A DNA stretch of 9,959 nt from JBQCHF01 sp051953655. GTDB lineage: Bacteria; Actinomycetota; Actinomycetes; Motilibacterales; Motilibacteraceae. This document shows positions 1-5,949 of this stretch, piece after piece (position 1 is the stretch's first letter; each line of letters starts with the position of its first letter). A model generated the notes under the pieces. The model did no database searches, was not told the origin of the DNA, and saw only the letters and a list, made by a program, of their open reading frames with translations. The translations under genes were made by a program, and so were the position numbers. The stretch spans positions 1 through 9,959 of the forward strand of contig JBQCIO010000051.1 of the NCBI GenBank assembly GCA_051953655.1. Reading direction: 5' to 3'.

Positions 1-46
1 GAGGTCTGACCGCGCCTCTTGCCTCCCCTCCCTCCCTACCTTGGCT

Positions 47-64
47 ACACGCTTGTGATCGTGT
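47..64. promoter_or_regulatory. Candidate operator: ACACG-N8-CGTGT inverted repeat
   Basis: A perfect 5-bp inverted repeat (ACACG at 47-51, CGTGT at 60-64) with an 8-base centre lies 25 bases before the start of the LytR_C gene. Two arms about one helical turn apart would suit a dimeric regulator. No convincing -35/-10 pair at good spacing was found around it; TTGCCT at 19-24 and TTGGCT at 41-46 are only weak -35 candidates. Bases 1-9 (GAGGTCTGA) could be the last codons of an upstream gene, but too little is present to say. Confidence 0.3.
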
Positions 65-79
65 TGGGTTTAAGGTGGT

Positions 80-113
80 GGGGGGGGCGTGGGCTGGACC
101 CCCCGCCCCCCCC
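80..113 (+). other. G8/C8 homopolymer pair around a GTG start
   Basis: A run of eight G (80-87) directly precedes the GTG start at 89, and a run of eight C (106-113) lies in codons 6-9. In the mRNA the two runs could pair as an 8-bp G-C stem that buries the purine-rich ribosome binding region and leaves the start codon in the loop. Runs of this length are also prone to slippage and sequencing error. Slippage in the G run would alter spacing to the start; slippage in the C run would shift the reading frame. Confidence 0.4.
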
Positions 114-709
114 GCGACCGGCGCGGCGCCCACCGCCTGCAGCGGGGCCCGCTGCAGGCTCTCCTGCCCGGCCTGCTCGCCGTGGCCGCGGTGGGAGCCC
201 TCGTGGTGGCCGTTCTGGTCATGCGTGGCACCTCGCCCAGCGCCACGGTGGCCACCACCGCTCCCTCGAGCCCCCGGGCCAGCGCGGCCCCGACCTCCGG
301 CTCACCCTCCGCCGTCGCCACGCCCACGAGCAGCAGCAGCGCGAGCCCGGCCGACAGCGGGTCGGCGTCGGCGTCGCCCGGCGACAGCGCCTCTGCGACA
401 GCCAGTGGCGAGGCCACCGCCACCGACGGGGTGAAGTCCAGCACCCTGGTGGTCGTGCTCAACCAGACCCGGATCAGCGGCCTGGCCGGTCAGGTGGCCC
501 AGACCCTCCGTTCGGCCGGCTGGACGGTGAGCGGCACCGGCAACTTCTCCGGCTCGGTGCCGGCCACCACGGTCTACTACCCCGACGGCATGCAGGCGGC
601 CGCCGAGGCGCTGGCCGCCGACGTCCCCGGACCGGACCGCGTCCGGCCCCGGTTCGGCAACCTGTCCAAGGACAAGCTGACCGTCATCGTCACCAGCGCC
701 GGCGGCTGA
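89..709 (+). CDS. Membrane-anchored LytR_C domain protein
   Basis: This is a 206-residue protein with a basic N-terminus, one hydrophobic segment at about residues 23-45, a Ser/Thr/Ala/Pro-rich linker at about 46-117, and a LytR_C domain at about 118-205. The domain shows the typical features: VVVLN near its start, GLAGQVAQTLRSAGW, a GNF turn, and VYYPDGMQAAAEAL. The topology suggests an anchored protein whose C-terminal domain lies outside the membrane, in or near the cell wall. The linker looks like a wall-spanning spacer. LytR_C is often attached to LCP (LytR-CpsA-Psr) transferases, but no LCP domain is present here, so no enzymatic role is claimed; the domain's biochemical function is poorly defined. 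The GTG at 89 is preferred because it keeps the basic N-terminus before the membrane segment and follows a purine-rich stretch at 72-87. Mycobacterium has a comparable protein (Rv0431) not far from groEL2, which resembles this layout. Confidence 0.85.
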   Translation: MGWTPRPPRDRRGAHRLQRGPLQALLPGLLAVAAVGALVVAVLVMRGTSPSATVATTAPSSPRASAAPTSGSPSAVATPTSSSSASPADSGSASASPGDSASATASGEATATDGVKSSTLVVVLNQTRISGLAGQVAQTLRSAGWTVSGTGNFSGSVPATTVYYPDGMQAAAEALAADVPGPDRVRPRFGNLSKDKLTVIVTSAGG

Positions 710-725
710 GCCGGCCGGCGGCTGA
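698..725. repeat. 12-base tandem duplication over the LytR_C stop
   Basis: GCCGGCGGCTGA occurs at 698-709, including the TGA stop, and again at 714-725 with a 16-base period. The second copy carries a duplicated TGA that the gene does not use. The same 12-mer also ends metO (5588-5599), where it encodes the final codons plus stop. It probably reflects Ala/Gly-Gly-stop codon usage plus a small local duplication rather than a functional site. Confidence 0.6.
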
Positions 726-770
726 CCCCAGTGGGTTTCGCCGGGCAGCAGGCGCGGGGAGGAGCCCGAC

Positions 771-1670
771 GTGGACGTGAGCGACGACCTCGGACCGGGC
801 GGCAGGGACAGCAGCAGCACCGACGGCAGCAGCACCGGCGGCGACGCCCCGCTCCTGGACCGCCCGGCCACCCCGGCCGGGCGTGACGGCCTGGCCGCCC
901 TGCTGGCCGCACCGGACCGCGCGCTGCTCGCCGTGGACTACGACGGCACCCTCGCCCCGATCGTCGCCGACCCGCAGCAGGCCGTGCCGCACGCCGACGC
1001 CGTGCCCACGCTGGCCCGGCTGGCCGGCGTCCTCGGGCAGGTGGCCGTGGTGACCGGGCGCCCCGCTGCCGTGGCGGTGGAGCTCGGCGGCCTCGACGCC
1101 GTCCCGGACCTGGTCGTGCTCGGCCACTACGGCCTGGAGCGCTGGGAGGGCGGAACCGTCACCGCCCCGCCGCCGCACCCCGGGGTGGACGTCGCCCGCC
1201 ACGAGCTGAACGCGTTGCTGGCCGAGGACGCCCGGCTCGCCGGGGCCCGCCTGGAGGACAAGGGCGCCTCGGTCGCGGTGCACACCCGCCCGGCCGCCGA
1301 CCCGGCCGGCGCGCTCGAGGCGCTGCGACCCGAGGCCGAGCGGATCGCGGCGGCGGCCGGCCTGGTCGTCGAGCCGGGCCGGTTCGTGCTCGAGCTGCGC
1401 CCGCCGGGTGTGGACAAGGGCGGCGCCCTGCGCGCGCTGCTGCAGGACGGCGCGCCCCCCTCGGCCGTCGCCTACGCGGGGGACGACCTGGGCGACCTCG
1501 CCGCCTTCGACGCGGTGGACCGCCTGCGGGCGGAGGGCGTGCCCGGGCTGCTGCTGTGCAGCGGTTCGCAGGAGGTCGCCGCGCTGGCCGAGCGGGCCGA
1601 CGTCGTCCTCGACGGGCCGGCGGGCCTGGCCCGCTTCCTCGTCGGCCTCGCCGACCGGCTGGGCGCCTGA
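771..1670 (+). CDS. otsB: Trehalose-6-phosphate phosphatase OtsB
   Basis: This is a 299-residue cytosolic HAD-superfamily phosphatase that should convert trehalose 6-phosphate to trehalose, the last step of the OtsA-OtsB route. HAD motif I is DYDGT (nucleophile D56, acid/base D58). Motif II is the Thr of VVTGRP (T95). Motif III is K216 in GVDKGG. Motif IV is GDDLGD with D238, D239 and D242. The AVDYDGTLAPI and PPGVDKG blocks are typical of trehalose phosphatases. The cap domain lies between about 105 and 205. The first 35 residues are a Ser/Gly/Asp-rich extension, probably disordered. The GTG at 771 follows GGAGG (758-762) with 8 bases between; a second GTG at 777 is possible. It is 61 bases downstream of the LytR_C gene with no terminator seen, so cotranscription is possible. 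otsA, its pathway partner, faces it. Sucrose- or glucosylglycerol-phosphatase activity is a less likely alternative. Confidence 0.93.
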   Translation: MDVSDDLGPGGRDSSSTDGSSTGGDAPLLDRPATPAGRDGLAALLAAPDRALLAVDYDGTLAPIVADPQQAVPHADAVPTLARLAGVLGQVAVVTGRPAAVAVELGGLDAVPDLVVLGHYGLERWEGGTVTAPPPHPGVDVARHELNALLAEDARLAGARLEDKGASVAVHTRPAADPAGALEALRPEAERIAAAAGLVVEPGRFVLELRPPGVDKGGALRALLQDGAPPSAVAYAGDDLGDLAAFDAVDRLRAEGVPGLLLCSGSQEVAALAERADVVLDGPAGLARFLVGLADRLGA

Positions 1671-1683
1671 CCGCTCGCCCCCT

Positions 1684-1716
1684 GACCAGCCGCCCGGCGC
1701 CGACCAGCCGCCCGGC
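1684..1716. repeat. 15-base direct repeat in the otsB/otsA gap
   Basis: GACCAGCCGCCCGGC is present at 1684-1698 and again at 1702-1716, separated by GCC (18-base period). Together the copies fill most of the 46 bases between the convergent otsB and otsA stop codons; the second copy ends directly at the otsA stop. No strong hairpin terminator is visible in this gap, so how the two convergent transcripts end is unclear. Confidence 0.75.
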
Positions 1717-3177
1717 CTAGAGGTCGTCTAGACCGGTCAGCTGCGCGTCGAACCACTGCTGGGGCGGATGGGCCGTGGCACCGGACACCAAGCCCTGCAT
1801 CCGGTCCTTGCGTTCCAGCGCGGGCATCACGAGCGCCCCGTGCAGCGCCTCGGCTGTCTCCGACACGTCGTAGGGGTTGATGACGATGGCGTTCTCGCCC
1901 AGCTCGAACGCGGCTCCCGCCTCCCGCGAGAGCACGAGCACGCACCCCTGGTCCGAGAGCACCGGGCCCTCCTTGGCGACCAGGTTCATGCCGTCGCGCA
2001 CCGGGTTGACCAGCAGCACGTCGGTGAGCCGGTAGGCCGCGAGGCTGCGGGCGTAGTCGTCGTCGACGCCGAGCACGATGGGCTGCCACTCGCGGGTGCC
2101 GAACTCCTCGTTCACCTCTTCGGCGAGGCGCAGCACGGCGGCGGTGTACTCCCGGTACTCGGGCAGGTCGTGCCGGCTCGGATAGGCCAGCGCCAGGTGC
2201 ACGACGTGCCCGCGGTGCTCGGGGTGCTCGCGCAGCAGCTGCCGGAAGGCGAGGAACCCGCGCACGATGTTCTTGCTCAGCTCGGTGCGGTCCACCCGGC
2301 CGACCACCCGGCAGCCGCCGAGCTGCTCGCGCAGCGACACCAGCCGCGACTCGACGTCGGGCGGGCCGGCCCGCTCGCGCAGGGCCGCGGCGTCGACGCC
2401 GAGCGGGTGCACCCGCACCCGGGTCTGCCGACCCTCGTGCCGCACCGTGCCGGTGGCGCGGTCGACCTCGGCGCCGAGCACCCGCTCGGCGCAGTCCAGG
2501 AAGGCGCCGGCCCAGCGGGGGGAGAGGAACCCGGCCGAGTCGGCGCCGAGCACCCCCTCGAGCACCTGGCGGCCGACGTCGGTGGGCAGCAGCCGGTAGT
2601 AGGCCGGCGGGGCCCAGGGGGTGTGCGAGAAGTGCGCCACCTTGAGGTCCGGGCGCAGCGCGCGGAGCATCCGCGGCACCAGGCAGAGGTGGTAGTCCTG
2701 CACCAGCACCTTCGCGCCCGGCGCGGCGTCCTGGGCGAGGGCGTCGGCGAAGGTCTGGTTGTAGGAGACGTAGCCCTCCCACTCGCGGAAGAAGGTGCTG
2801 TCGAAGGACGGCGCCGTGGCGGTGGCCCAGAGCATGTGGTGGACGAACCACAGGGTGGAGTTGGCCACCGCGTTGTAGGCCCGGTGGTAGGTCCACGGGT
2901 CGATGTCGAGCATCCGCACCGGGGTCGGGGACGTGTCGGCGGAGCTGGACAGGTCGACCCCCTCGCCCACCCGCCCGTCGACGGACCGGCGCACCGCCTC
3001 CCGGTCGGCGTCGCCGAGCGCCGCGCACACCCACAGGACCTCGCTGGTGTCCACCTCGCCCAGGGCGGCCACCAGGCCGCCGCCACCGCGGTGCAGCACC
3101 AGCCGGCCGTCCTCCGCGCGCCGGAAGGAGACCGGGCCGCGGTTGGACGCGAGCAGCAGCGGTGCCGGTGCGGGCAC
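1717..3177 (-). CDS. otsA: Trehalose-6-phosphate synthase OtsA (GT20)
   Basis: This is a 486-residue cytosolic retaining glycosyltransferase of family GT20, expected to join a nucleotide-activated glucose (UDP- or GDP-glucose) to glucose 6-phosphate to give trehalose 6-phosphate. Visible signatures are the N-terminal SNRGPV with a glycine loop at 31-34, QDYHL (D161-H163), HTPW (185-188), R297 and K302 in DRTELSKN, and D395GMNLVAKE403. The R/K spacing of 5 and D/E spacing of 8 match the E. coli OtsA active site. Length is normal for the family. The GTG start at 3177 is supported by GAGAGAGG on the minus strand (3186-3193), 8 bases upstream. The stop is TAG at 1717-1719. It converges on otsB, so the two enzymes of one pathway are transcribed separately, and it may be cotranscribed with the HEXXH gene 100 bases upstream. 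Glucosylglycerol-phosphate synthase is the main alternative within GT20; the adjacent otsB argues for trehalose. Confidence 0.93.
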   Translation of the reverse strand: MPAPAPLLLASNRGPVSFRRAEDGRLVLHRGGGGLVAALGEVDTSEVLWVCAALGDADREAVRRSVDGRVGEGVDLSSSADTSPTPVRMLDIDPWTYHRAYNAVANSTLWFVHHMLWATATAPSFDSTFFREWEGYVSYNQTFADALAQDAAPGAKVLVQDYHLCLVPRMLRALRPDLKVAHFSHTPWAPPAYYRLLPTDVGRQVLEGVLGADSAGFLSPRWAGAFLDCAERVLGAEVDRATGTVRHEGRQTRVRVHPLGVDAAALRERAGPPDVESRLVSLREQLGGCRVVGRVDRTELSKNIVRGFLAFRQLLREHPEHRGHVVHLALAYPSRHDLPEYREYTAAVLRLAEEVNEEFGTREWQPIVLGVDDDYARSLAAYRLTDVLLVNPVRDGMNLVAKEGPVLSDQGCVLVLSREAGAAFELGENAIVINPYDVSETAEALHGALVMPALERKDRMQGLVSGATAHPPQQWFDAQLTGLDDL

Positions 3178-3277
3178 GAGCCGGGCCTCTCTCTCGTGAT
3201 GGTCGCGGGTGGGACGGACGCGGTGGGGCGGATGGGTGGGTGCGGCTGGACCGGGAACCTACGCGATGCCCCCAGCA

Positions 3278-3817
3278 CTACCCCGTGGGAGCCCGGTGCG
3301 CACGGGACGTCCGGCCCCGCCCTCCGGCCAGCAGCGCGCGCAGCCACCGACCCAGCGCGGGGCGCAGCGGGCGCGCGCTGTACCCGCCGTCGCGGAGCCC
3401 GGCGCGCACCTCGAAGACGTTGCGGGCCCCCCAGTCGCCGGTGAGCGCCCAGGACCAGCCGGCGGCGAGCAGGTAGAGCGGGATCATGAGCGGGCCGCCG
3501 CACCGGGCGTACTGGTCGGCGTGCCGTGCCTCGTGCGCCATGAGCGCCGGCTGCTCCAGCAGCTCGGCGCGGCGCACCACCACGACGTCGCCGAGCGTGA
3601 AGGCGGGGGCGGGCGGGACCGGCAGCCGGTAGCCGACGGCCGTGCGCAGCAGGGCGGCGGCCAGGGCCGGCGGGGGCGGGTGCTCCACGGCGCCGCCGAG
3701 CCGGGCGACGAGCGCACCGAGGGGGGTGGCCAGCGTGAGCAGGTTGGTCCGCCGCCTGCGCACCGGGTCCATGCCGGGACCGTAGCGGTCCCGTTGCTGG
3801 ACTGCCGGTCCCAGCAT
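3278..3817 (-). CDS. Putative HEXXH zinc-site protein, function unknown
   Basis: I do not recognise a named family. The 179-residue product (ATG at 3817; a second ATG at 3772 would give 164 residues) carries HEARH at 95-99, a gluzincin-type zinc motif. It is followed by DQYARC, a hydrophobic stretch at about 110-127, and NVFEVRAGLRDGGY, where E136 could be the third zinc ligand. The spacing is plausible for a small metallopeptidase-like fold. The hydrophobic stretch is short, so this could be a membrane-associated or a compact soluble protein. No signal peptide is evident. Neither start has a good ribosome binding site, so the N-terminus is uncertain. The stop is TAG at 3278-3280. It is divergent from the SAM-riboswitch operon and 100 bases upstream of otsA on the same strand, so it may head an otsA transcript. 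Proteolytic activity is inference from the motif alone. Confidence 0.7.
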   Translation of the reverse strand: MLGPAVQQRDRYGPGMDPVRRRRTNLLTLATPLGALVARLGGAVEHPPPPALAAALLRTAVGYRLPVPPAPAFTLGDVVVVRRAELLEQPALMAHEARHADQYARCGGPLMIPLYLLAAGWSWALTGDWGARNVFEVRAGLRDGGYSARPLRPALGRWLRALLAGGRGRTSRAHRAPTG

Positions 3818-3851
3818 CCGGACAAGGGGAGAAGGAGCCGGTGCCCGGCCC

Positions 3852-3857
3852 TACACT
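3852..3857 (+). promoter_or_regulatory. Candidate -10 box for the riboswitch operon
   Basis: TACACT matches the TANNNT pattern of actinobacterial housekeeping -10 boxes and lies 21 bases before the first base of the riboswitch P1 helix, so a start site near 3864 would include the whole aptamer. No convincing -35 hexamer is present at 16-18 bases upstream, which is common in high-GC actinobacteria. Confidence 0.4.
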
Positions 3858-3878
3858 CGCAGCCACAACTTCATACCG

Positions 3879-4010
3879 CTCATCCAGAGGGGCAGAGGGA
3901 TACGGCCCGTTGAAGCCCCGGCAACCCCTGCCGCCGCACTCGCTCCCGCGAGGCCCGGCGAGCAGGTAGGTGCCAACTCCGTCCTGCGGAACTACCGCAG
4001 GGAAGATGAG
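3879..4010 (+). promoter_or_regulatory. SAM-I (S-box) riboswitch upstream of metMO
   Basis: This aptamer binds S-adenosylmethionine and lowers expression of the downstream genes when SAM is plentiful. P1 is CTCATC (3879-3884) pairing with GATGAG (4005-4010). The conserved core is present: AGAGG and GAGGGA (kink-turn/P2 region), GAAGCCCCGGCAACC (3912-3926), and GGTGCCAACTCC (3969-3980). P3 closes with CCTGC (3927-3931) and GCAGG (3962-3966), with an inner CTCGC/GCGAG hairpin. P4 is CCTGCGG (3983-3989) with CCGCAGG (3995-4001). The layout is SAM-I rather than SAM-II or SAM-IV. There is no U-tract terminator between the aptamer and the start codon, and the 3' strand of P1 runs straight into the ribosome binding site, so control of translation initiation is the likely mechanism (inference). 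Confidence 0.94.
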
Positions 4011-4013
4011 GAG

Positions 4014-4018
4014 AGAGG
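4014..4018 (+). promoter_or_regulatory. metM ribosome binding site abutting riboswitch P1
   Basis: AGAGG lies 10 bases before the ATG at 4029 and only 3 bases after the 3' strand of riboswitch P1. A further AGGAG-like stretch (4009-4013) overlaps the end of P1 itself. Stabilising P1 with SAM would therefore hinder ribosome access directly. This position also fixes the metM start at 4029. Confidence 0.7.
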
Positions 4019-4028
4019 CCTCGCTCCG

Positions 4029-5327
4029 ATGACTTCCAGCGCAACCCTCAGCGCTCCCCGCGCCGGCTCCGGCACCTTCGATCTCGGTGCCGCCACGTGT
4101 CTGACCTGCCGCGAGTGCGGCGCCACCGCCCCACTCGGCGCCCGCTACGCCTGCGACGAGTGCTTCGGCCCGCTCGAGGTCTCCTACGACCTGGACACCC
4201 TGCGCCGCGAGGTGACCCGCGAGGCGATCGAGGCCGGTCCGCGCACCATCTGGCGCTACCGGTCGCTGCTGCCGGTGCCGCGCGACGTCGCCAGCACCCC
4301 CAACCTCGAGCCGGGCTGCACCAAGCTGGTCCGCGCGGACAACCTGGCCCGGGAGCTGGGCCTGCGCCGGCTGTGGATCAAGGACGACAGCGGCAACCCC
4401 ACCCACTCGTTCAAGGACCGCGTCGTCGCCGTCGCGCTGGCCGCCGCCCGCGAGCTCGGGTTCACCGTGCTGGCGTGCCCCTCCACCGGCAACCTCGCCA
4501 ACGCGGTCGCCGCGGCGGCCGCCCGGGCCGGCATCCGCTCGGTGGTGCTGGTGCCCAGCAACCTCGAGCAGCAGAAGGTGGTCACCTCCGCGGTCTACGG
4601 CGGCACGCTGGTCGCCGTCGAGGGCACCTACGACGACGTCAACCGGCTGGCCAGCGAGATCGCCGGCGAGCAGGAGGACTGGGCGTTCGTCAACGTCAAC
4701 GTCCGGCCCTACTACGCCGAGGGCTCCAAGACCCTGGGCTACGAGATCGCCGAGCAGCTCGGCTGGCGGCTGCCCGAGCAGGTCGTCGTGCCCGTCGCCT
4801 CGGGCGCCCAGCTGGTGAAGATCGACAAGGGCTTCCGCGAGCTGACCGCCCTCGGCCTCGTCGACGAGTCGCCCTACCGGGTCTTCGGCGCCCAGGCCAC
4901 CGGCTGCTCGCCGGTGTCGGCGGCCTACAAGGCGGGCCACGACGCGGTCCGCCCGGTGCGGCCGGACACCATCGTCAAGTCCCTCGCCATCGGCAACCCG
5001 GCCGACGGGCCCTACGTGCTCGACGTCGCCCGCCGCACCGGCGGGGCGGTGGAGGACGTCACCGACGCCGAGGTCGTCGAGGGCATCCGGCTGCTGGCCC
5101 GCACCGAGGGCATCTTCGCCGAGACCGCCGGAGGCGTCACGGTGGCGACCCTGCGCAAGCTGCTGCGCGAGGGGCGGCTCGACCCGGACGCCGAGACGGT
5201 CGTCCTCAACACCGGCGACGGGCTCAAGACGCTCGACGCCGTGTCCCCCGTCGTGGGCCCGTCCGCGACGATCCCCGCATCGCTCGAGGCGTTCCGCGAG
5301 GTCGCCGGGAAGGCTGGTCTGGCATGA
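4029..5327 (+). CDS. metM: Threonine-synthase-like homocysteine synthase MetM
   Basis: This is a 432-residue fold-type II PLP enzyme. An N-terminal zinc ribbon has C27-x2-C30 and C42-x2-C45, with an extra C24. The PLP lysine is K129 in HSFKDR. STGN (152-155) forms the substrate/cofactor loop, and ASGAQL and TGDGLK are in the C-terminal half. By sequence alone it would be labelled threonine synthase (thrC). Three contextual facts point elsewhere: a SAM-I riboswitch precedes it, the next gene overlaps its stop by ATGA, and that gene encodes a sulfur carrier. This matches MetM, reported in Streptomyces (recalled from memory): a threonine synthase homologue that uses O-phospho-L-homoserine and a thiocarboxylated carrier to make L-homocysteine for methionine synthesis. 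I favour MetM, but a true or bifunctional ThrC cannot be excluded from sequence; a separate hom-thrC-thrB cluster elsewhere in the genome would support MetM. The enzyme should be cytosolic. Confidence 0.85.
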   Translation: MTSSATLSAPRAGSGTFDLGAATCLTCRECGATAPLGARYACDECFGPLEVSYDLDTLRREVTREAIEAGPRTIWRYRSLLPVPRDVASTPNLEPGCTKLVRADNLARELGLRRLWIKDDSGNPTHSFKDRVVAVALAAARELGFTVLACPSTGNLANAVAAAAARAGIRSVVLVPSNLEQQKVVTSAVYGGTLVAVEGTYDDVNRLASEIAGEQEDWAFVNVNVRPYYAEGSKTLGYEIAEQLGWRLPEQVVVPVASGAQLVKIDKGFRELTALGLVDESPYRVFGAQATGCSPVSAAYKAGHDAVRPVRPDTIVKSLAIGNPADGPYVLDVARRTGGAVEDVTDAEVVEGIRLLARTEGIFAETAGGVTVATLRKLLREGRLDPDAETVVLNTGDGLKTLDAVSPVVGPSATIPASLEAFREVAGKAGLA

Positions 5328-5599
5328 GTGTCACGGTTCGCGTCCCCACCATCCTGCGCACCTACACCGGGGGTGCCTCGGAGGTGAGTGCCGAGGGCGG
5401 CACGCTGGCGGAGGTCATCGACGCGCTCGAGGCGAGCTACCCGGGCATCCGCGGCCGGGTGCTCGACGACGCCGGGAAGCTGCGCCGCTTCGTCAACGTC
5501 TACGTCGGCGACGAGGACGTCCGTTTCGCCGAGGGTCTGGCCACGCCCACGCCGGCCGGCTCGTCCGTCTCCGTCATCCCGGCGGTCGCCGGCGGCTGA
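5324..5599 (+). CDS. metO: Sulfur-carrier protein MetO (MoaD/ThiS/CysO family)
   Basis: This 91-residue ubiquitin-fold protein ends in AVAGG, the free Gly-Gly tail that is adenylated and converted to a C-terminal thiocarboxylate. The strand pattern is typical: VTVRVPTILR at the start, GTLAEVIDALEASYP, then RRFVNVYVGDEDVRF and a final SVSVIPAVAGG. The PTILR, NVYV-DEDVRF and LPAVAGG-type blocks closely resemble Mycobacterium CysO, the sulfur donor for cysteine made from O-phosphoserine. Here the partner gene is metM instead of cysM, so the expected role is delivering sulfide to O-phosphohomoserine. The ATG overlaps the metM TGA by 4 bases (ATGA), implying translational coupling, so the gene should also answer to the SAM riboswitch. 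The activating enzyme (MoeZ/ThiF type, with rhodanese) is not in the window. It might also supply other sulfur pathways. The Gly-Gly is already terminal, so no peptidase maturation is needed. Confidence 0.9.
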   Translation: MSVTVRVPTILRTYTGGASEVSAEGGTLAEVIDALEASYPGIRGRVLDDAGKLRRFVNVYVGDEDVRFAEGLATPTPAGSSVSVIPAVAGG

Positions 5600-5610
5600 C
5601 GCCTCAGCCG
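5593..5610 (+). other. Small hairpin over the metO stop
   Basis: CGGCTGA (5593-5599, including the stop) can pair with TCAGCCG (5604-5610) across a CGCC loop, giving a 7-bp stem. It is too short and lacks a U tract, so it is probably not the main terminator, which lies about 100 bases further on. It could protect the 3' end of the mRNA. Confidence 0.35.
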
Positions 5611-5700
5611 GCGGTCTCCGGCGCGGCACGTACCACGACGTGTAGGAGTCCCAGTCGAAGACCATCCGGCGTCACTCGGGCGGCTCACCGTCCGTTCACG

Positions 5701-5735
5701 CGAAGCCCCTCCGACCGTCCGTCGGAGGGGCTTCG
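5701..5735 (+). terminator. metMO terminator, 15-bp perfect hairpin
   Basis: CGAAGCCCCTCCGAC (5701-5715) pairs perfectly with GTCGGAGGGGCTTCG (5721-5735) around a CGTCC loop. The following TCCGCTTCCTG is only mildly U-rich, which is normal for actinobacterial terminators. It separates the metMO transcript from the csp promoter; because it is symmetric it could act in both directions. Confidence 0.9.
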
Positions 5736-5789
5736 TCCGCTTCCTGACGCTTCTGGCGGGTTCCTCGGGCGATGCGCTGCGAAGTGTCC

Positions 5790-5816
5790 CCGACAGAGCC
5801 TCGGAGCCACTAGTCT
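5790..5816 (+). promoter_or_regulatory. Possible csp promoter
   Basis: CCGACA (5790-5795) resembles a -35 box (4 of 6 to TTGACA), and TAGTCT (5811-5816) fits the TANNNT -10 pattern. The spacer is 15 bases, shorter than ideal. A start near 5823 would give a leader of about 130 bases before the cold-shock start codon. Confidence 0.4.
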
Positions 5817-5949
5817 CCGGGGCTGGTCGGTCGTCCACGCCCCGGACGGCGAGCTCGACGCCCTGATTGCCCCGGTGGCCGCAGGCGGAGATGCGGTAAG
5901 ACCCGGGCCCGCGCCGTGCGGGTCCCGCACCACCTGGCACCACAGGGAG
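5816..5949 (+). promoter_or_regulatory. Structured 5' leader of the cold-shock gene
   Basis: Several stems can form. TCCGGGGC (5816-5823) pairs with GCCCCGGA (5839-5846). GTGCGG (5916-5921) pairs with CCGCAC (5925-5930). CCTG (5933-5936) pairs with CAGG (5943-5946), which takes up part of the GGGAG ribosome binding site (5945-5949). Long structured leaders that control translation by temperature are known for cold-shock mRNAs in other bacteria; that this one does so is inference. Confidence 0.4.

Noticed and set aside
19..780. 253-codon plus-strand frame over the LytR_C gene
   Set aside because: It is an Arg/Pro/Gly-rich out-of-frame shadow; the overlapping frame has the membrane segment and LytR_C motifs.
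2277..4940. 887-codon minus-strand open frame
   Set aside because: It crosses otsA, the HEXXH gene, the riboswitch and metM out of frame; the composition is a shadow and no domain is recognisable.
4029..5327. Plain thrC call for the PLP enzyme
   Set aside because: Sequence similarity alone would allow it, but the SAM riboswitch and the coupled sulfur carrier favour MetM. It is kept as the stated alternative.
5012..5665. Minus-strand frame starting MVFDWDSYTSWYV
   Set aside because: The first residues look unusually non-repetitive, but there is no ribosome binding site and the frame then runs antisense through metO and metM. Only conservation in other genomes could revive it as a short protein.
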